Source: Pseudomonas grandcourensis (lineage in GTDB: Bacteria > Pseudomonadota > Gammaproteobacteria > Pseudomonadales > Pseudomonadaceae). Taken from it: a stretch of 64,000 nucleotides of DNA. The first letter of the stretch is position 1, and every line of letters begins with the position of its first letter. Location of the stretch: NCBI RefSeq assembly GCF_039909015.1, contig NZ_CP150919.1:3138501-3202500 (forward strand). The letters run 5' to 3'. Made by a program: the position numbers and the translations under genes. Of this stretch, positions 61,959 to 64,000 are shown in pieces. The notes beneath the pieces were generated by a model. It ran no database searches. It was not told where the DNA came from and worked only from the letters and a program-made list of their open reading frames with translations.

Positions 61959-62423
61959 TCAAGGCAAGACATCGTAGCCACGTTGTTGCAGGCAACTGCT
62001 GTAGACGGAGTTGTTGGCGGTGATGCTTTGTTCGCTCTCATTCATATCCTGCCGGCGCTCCTGACGTTGTCTGGAGCCTCCCACGACGGCGCCGGCAACT
62101 GCGGCACTGTGTGCGCGGTTCTGGCGATAGTCTTGCTTGGTATCGTCGTCGATCTGGTCATAGAGGTTTTCATGCTGGCGGCCGCGAACTTCTGCCGCCG
62201 CTGCACCTGCGACCGCGGCGGTTGCGGCGCCCTTGACCCGGCCACCGGAAGGCACGGTGCCTTGCACCGGATGCTGCGCGTTGGCCTGGGATTGGCAGGC
62301 ACTGGTGTCCTGCGCGATGGTCTGGGAGGTCTGACCTTTGAGGGGAATCACTGTTGCAGCCAGGGCGCTGGTGCTCAGGAACAGCATCAGGATCGCCAGG
62401 GTATGGGCCGGAATTTTCATCAT
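61959..62423 (-). CDS. Exported glycine-zipper family protein, paralogue of 33421-33876
   Basis: 154 residues with a signal peptide (ending ALAAT near 23). The order is the same as in the forward-strand paralogue: VIPLKGQTSQ after the signal, a cysteine, SGGRVKGAATAAVAGAAAAEVRG, YDQIDDDTKQDYRQNRA, GGSRQRQERR, and a final YSSCLQQRGYDV. Two copies 28 kb apart on opposite strands with the same plan indicate duplication or a multi-copy family. Function unknown; likely periplasmic or envelope associated. Confidence 0.8.
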   Translation of the reverse strand: MMKIPAHTLAILMLFLSTSALAATVIPLKGQTSQTIAQDTSACQSQANAQHPVQGTVPSGGRVKGAATAAVAGAAAAEVRGRQHENLYDQIDDDTKQDYRQNRAHSAAVAGAVVGGSRQRQERRQDMNESEQSITANNSVYSSCLQQRGYDVLP

Positions 62424-62535
62424 TGAGTCTCGCGTCAGGCGTTGGCACGGCTAACGGTTTGTCAGAGGGAAAACGCGGCGGGGTATCACATTGAAACCCC
62501 ATGCCGGTCTGCTTGCGATGGGGTCTGCCTGCGGG

Positions 62536-63216
62536 TCAACGCTTGAGGAGGAGGGCCTGCATATCGTCTGTCATGCCTTTGAGTGCAACCTTGAAGTCAT
62601 TGGCAACAATCGGCTGCTCGGCATTCTTGACGGTCTCGCCGAATACCTTGCGCACGATTTTCGCGACCGGCATCCCGGTTTTGGCGTCGATCAGGTTGGC
62701 TTCGATGTACATCTCGGCGGTCTGATCCCGATGCCCGGTGGCTGCTTGTGTCGCCCCGACAATGGCGCCGATTGGAACAGCCTCATACCAGTGCATGCCT
62801 TCATTGTTGGCGCTGACGTGAGTGATCGCGGCCTGCAGAATCAGCGACCGTGAATCGCTCGGCGCAAGCTGCGGATAAGGGACGATCGCATAGCGACGGG
62901 CAAAGGCGGTCTTGACGCTGTTGCTGGTCATCAATTGCAGGTCTTGCAGGGTCTTCAGGCTGACGCGCGCGGTCGGCTGCAGCGATGGATACAGTTCCAT
63001 CTGCCGGAACACCACAGTGGAGTACGCGCGAGGATCGAACCCTGGCGAGACCCAGCGCAATACTTTCTGCTCACTCGGCGTAGTTTGCTCCTCCAGGCCC
63101 TGGTAGTTGCCCAGGAAGCCCGAGTATTGCTCTTGCTGCGCGACTTTCGAGACACAGCCGACCTGAAATACACAGCTCAAAGCAATTCCCGCAATCCATT
63201 TGTTCGACATGCCCAT
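62536..63216 (-). CDS. DUF3313-like lipoprotein
   Basis: 226 residues. The signal peptide ends with a lipobox-like VFQVGC, giving a lipidated cysteine. The body (SGFLGNYQGLEE, then a segment with YIEANLIDAKTGMPVAKIVRKVFG) fits the DUF3313 family of outer-membrane or periplasmic lipoproteins of unknown function. ATG at 63216 has GAGAA about 8 bases before it; ATG at 63210 is the alternative. It is on the same strand as the glycine-zipper gene, 112 bases before it. Confidence 0.78.
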   Translation of the reverse strand: MGMSNKWIAGIALSCVFQVGCVSKVAQQEQYSGFLGNYQGLEEQTTPSEQKVLRWVSPGFDPRAYSTVVFRQMELYPSLQPTARVSLKTLQDLQLMTSNSVKTAFARRYAIVPYPQLAPSDSRSLILQAAITHVSANNEGMHWYEAVPIGAIVGATQAATGHRDQTAEMYIEANLIDAKTGMPVAKIVRKVFGETVKNAEQPIVANDFKVALKGMTDDMQALLLKR

Positions 63217-63490
63217 GTGTTTGGTTCTCAAGTGATGAAAGTTGTCATTCGGGTTCCGACCTGGCCCCGGGCGCCTTGTATTCAGGCACTGGTACTCGCC
63301 GGTCGGTTTCGCAAGGCAGGTGCTTGCACGCCGGTCAATGCGGGCCGAATGCTGCCCGTAGCGGCGGGATAATCCGAATCAATAACTCTCATAAACTGTT
63401 AAACACACGGCCGGGAAAAATTGCACTTCGATCACAGTTGCCTACGCTAATCCTTTGCAACGCCGGTTTTGGCCTCTACAGGTGAGTGAG

Positions 63491-64000
63491 ATGGATTTGA
63501 AAGAAGGATGGACGGGTACCGTGTCGACACTCGTCGTTGCGTTGGGCCTCATCCCGATGGCTCAGGCCGACGATTCGGCAGAGTTGGCGAAGAAAGCCCT
63601 CAACCCGGTCGCGGCGATGTACAGCCTGCCCGTGCAGTACAACTGGGACCAGAAGATGGGGCCGACCGGGGAGGGCATGCACAGCGTCACCAATATCCAG
63701 CCTGTACTGCCGTTTGCCTTGAACGAAGACTGGAACCTCATTTCCCGGACCATTCTGCCGATCATCGACCAGCACGGCCTTGCCCCCAATGGCGCAGCGG
63801 ACAAATCCGGCAGCGGCGACATCACCCAGAGTTTTTTCTTTTCACCGACCAAGCCCACGGAAAGTGGCTGGATACTCGGCGGCGGTCCGGCGTTGTTGAT
63901 ACCGACCGGCAGTGACGAGTTACTCGGCAGCGAGCAATGGGGCCTCGGCCCGACGGCCGTGGCGTTGAAACAGTCCAATGGCTGGACCCGAGGCATTCTG
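63491..64000 (+). CDS. Outer-membrane transporter-family protein (phenol MetA-pathway type), 3' end beyond window
   Basis: 170 codons are visible and the frame is open at the window end, so the gene is partial. A signal peptide is present (about 1-26, ending AQADD), then LPVQYNWDQKMGP, TNIQPVLPFALNEDWNLISRTI, GDITQSFFFSP, and GWILGGGPALLIPT, which fit the outer-membrane beta-barrel 'MetA-pathway of phenol degradation' transporter family. GGTGAG lies just before the ATG. It is divergent from the DUF3313 gene across 274 bases in which nothing else is visible. Confidence 0.75.
   Translation, partial: MDLKEGWTGTVSTLVVALGLIPMAQADDSAELAKKALNPVAAMYSLPVQYNWDQKMGPTGEGMHSVTNIQPVLPFALNEDWNLISRTILPIIDQHGLAPNGAADKSGSGDITQSFFFSPTKPTESGWILGGGPALLIPTGSDELLGSEQWGLGPTAVALKQSNGWTRGIL

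Noticed and set aside
61829..62023. A 64-codon forward frame over the terminator region
   Set aside because: It reads through a strong terminator hairpin and overlaps the opposite glycine-zipper gene, and has no ribosome binding site.

Overview
The window looks like a chromosome segment of a Pseudomonas of the fluorescens group. The reasons are its high GC and strong third-position G/C bias, several REP doublets with the 'GGGAGCGAGCTTGCTCGCGA' core, and an arginine transaminase-pathway locus whose order matches (from memory) the PA4975-PA4983 region of P. aeruginosa. No phage, transposon, rRNA, tRNA or CRISPR was seen.

Layout. 0.2-4.7 kb: a membrane-anchored histidine phosphatase and a reverse-strand pqiA-pqiA-pqiB-pqiC lipid-transport operon with pqiA split in two. 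5.0-6.7 kb: a secreted type I sulfatase. 6.8-12.4 kb: a polyamine-type block (FAD amine oxidase, PotF-like binding protein, gamma-glutamylpolyamine-synthetase-like enzyme) with an AraC and an XRE-cupin regulator. 12.5-17.5 kb: an Fe-S flavin oxidoreductase diverging from an orphan binding protein, a class II aldolase and a BetI-like repressor. 17.6-32.5 kb: the arginine transaminase locus. It has a response regulator, a periplasmic binding protein and a hybrid kinase in one operon, an amino-acid permease behind a 24-codon leader, then enoyl-CoA hydratase, acyl-CoA dehydrogenase, ADP-forming acyl-CoA synthetase, aruI, aruH, aldehyde dehydrogenase and a quinone reductase. Both promoter regions carry an ACRACT-N4-ACAACT direct repeat that is a good candidate operator.

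32.5-38.1 kb: a DUF6124-type small protein behind a long, highly structured leader with alternative pairings, one of which masks the ribosome binding site. It is followed by a glycine-zipper protein, a MscS channel, an AspT-type exchanger and a ribbon-helix-helix/ParE toxin-antitoxin pair. 38.1-55.3 kb: a reverse-strand export cluster built around an 11.3-kb gene for a giant repeat protein (LEPR motif, DUF4347, about 11 VCBS repeats). It also encodes a TolC-like lipoprotein, a HlyD-type adaptor, a GAF-TM-HlyD protein and a PqqD-like/M50-protease/HlyD protein. No ABC ATPase is present. The giant gene carries a frameshift near 52,130.

55.4-61.9 kb: a more AT-rich reverse-strand block with a small beta-barrel, a CSS-EAL c-di-GMP phosphodiesterase, a 34-aa membrane peptide, an AraC regulator, two small exported proteins and a ToxR/ToxS-like pair, then a forward orphan terminator that suggests a small RNA. 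61.9-64.0 kb: a second glycine-zipper protein, a DUF3313-like lipoprotein and the start of an outer-membrane transporter-family gene cut by the window end.

The most novel part is the export cluster at 38.1-55.3 kb. After it come the structured leader at 32.5-32.9 kb and the acyl-CoA branch inside the arginine operon.
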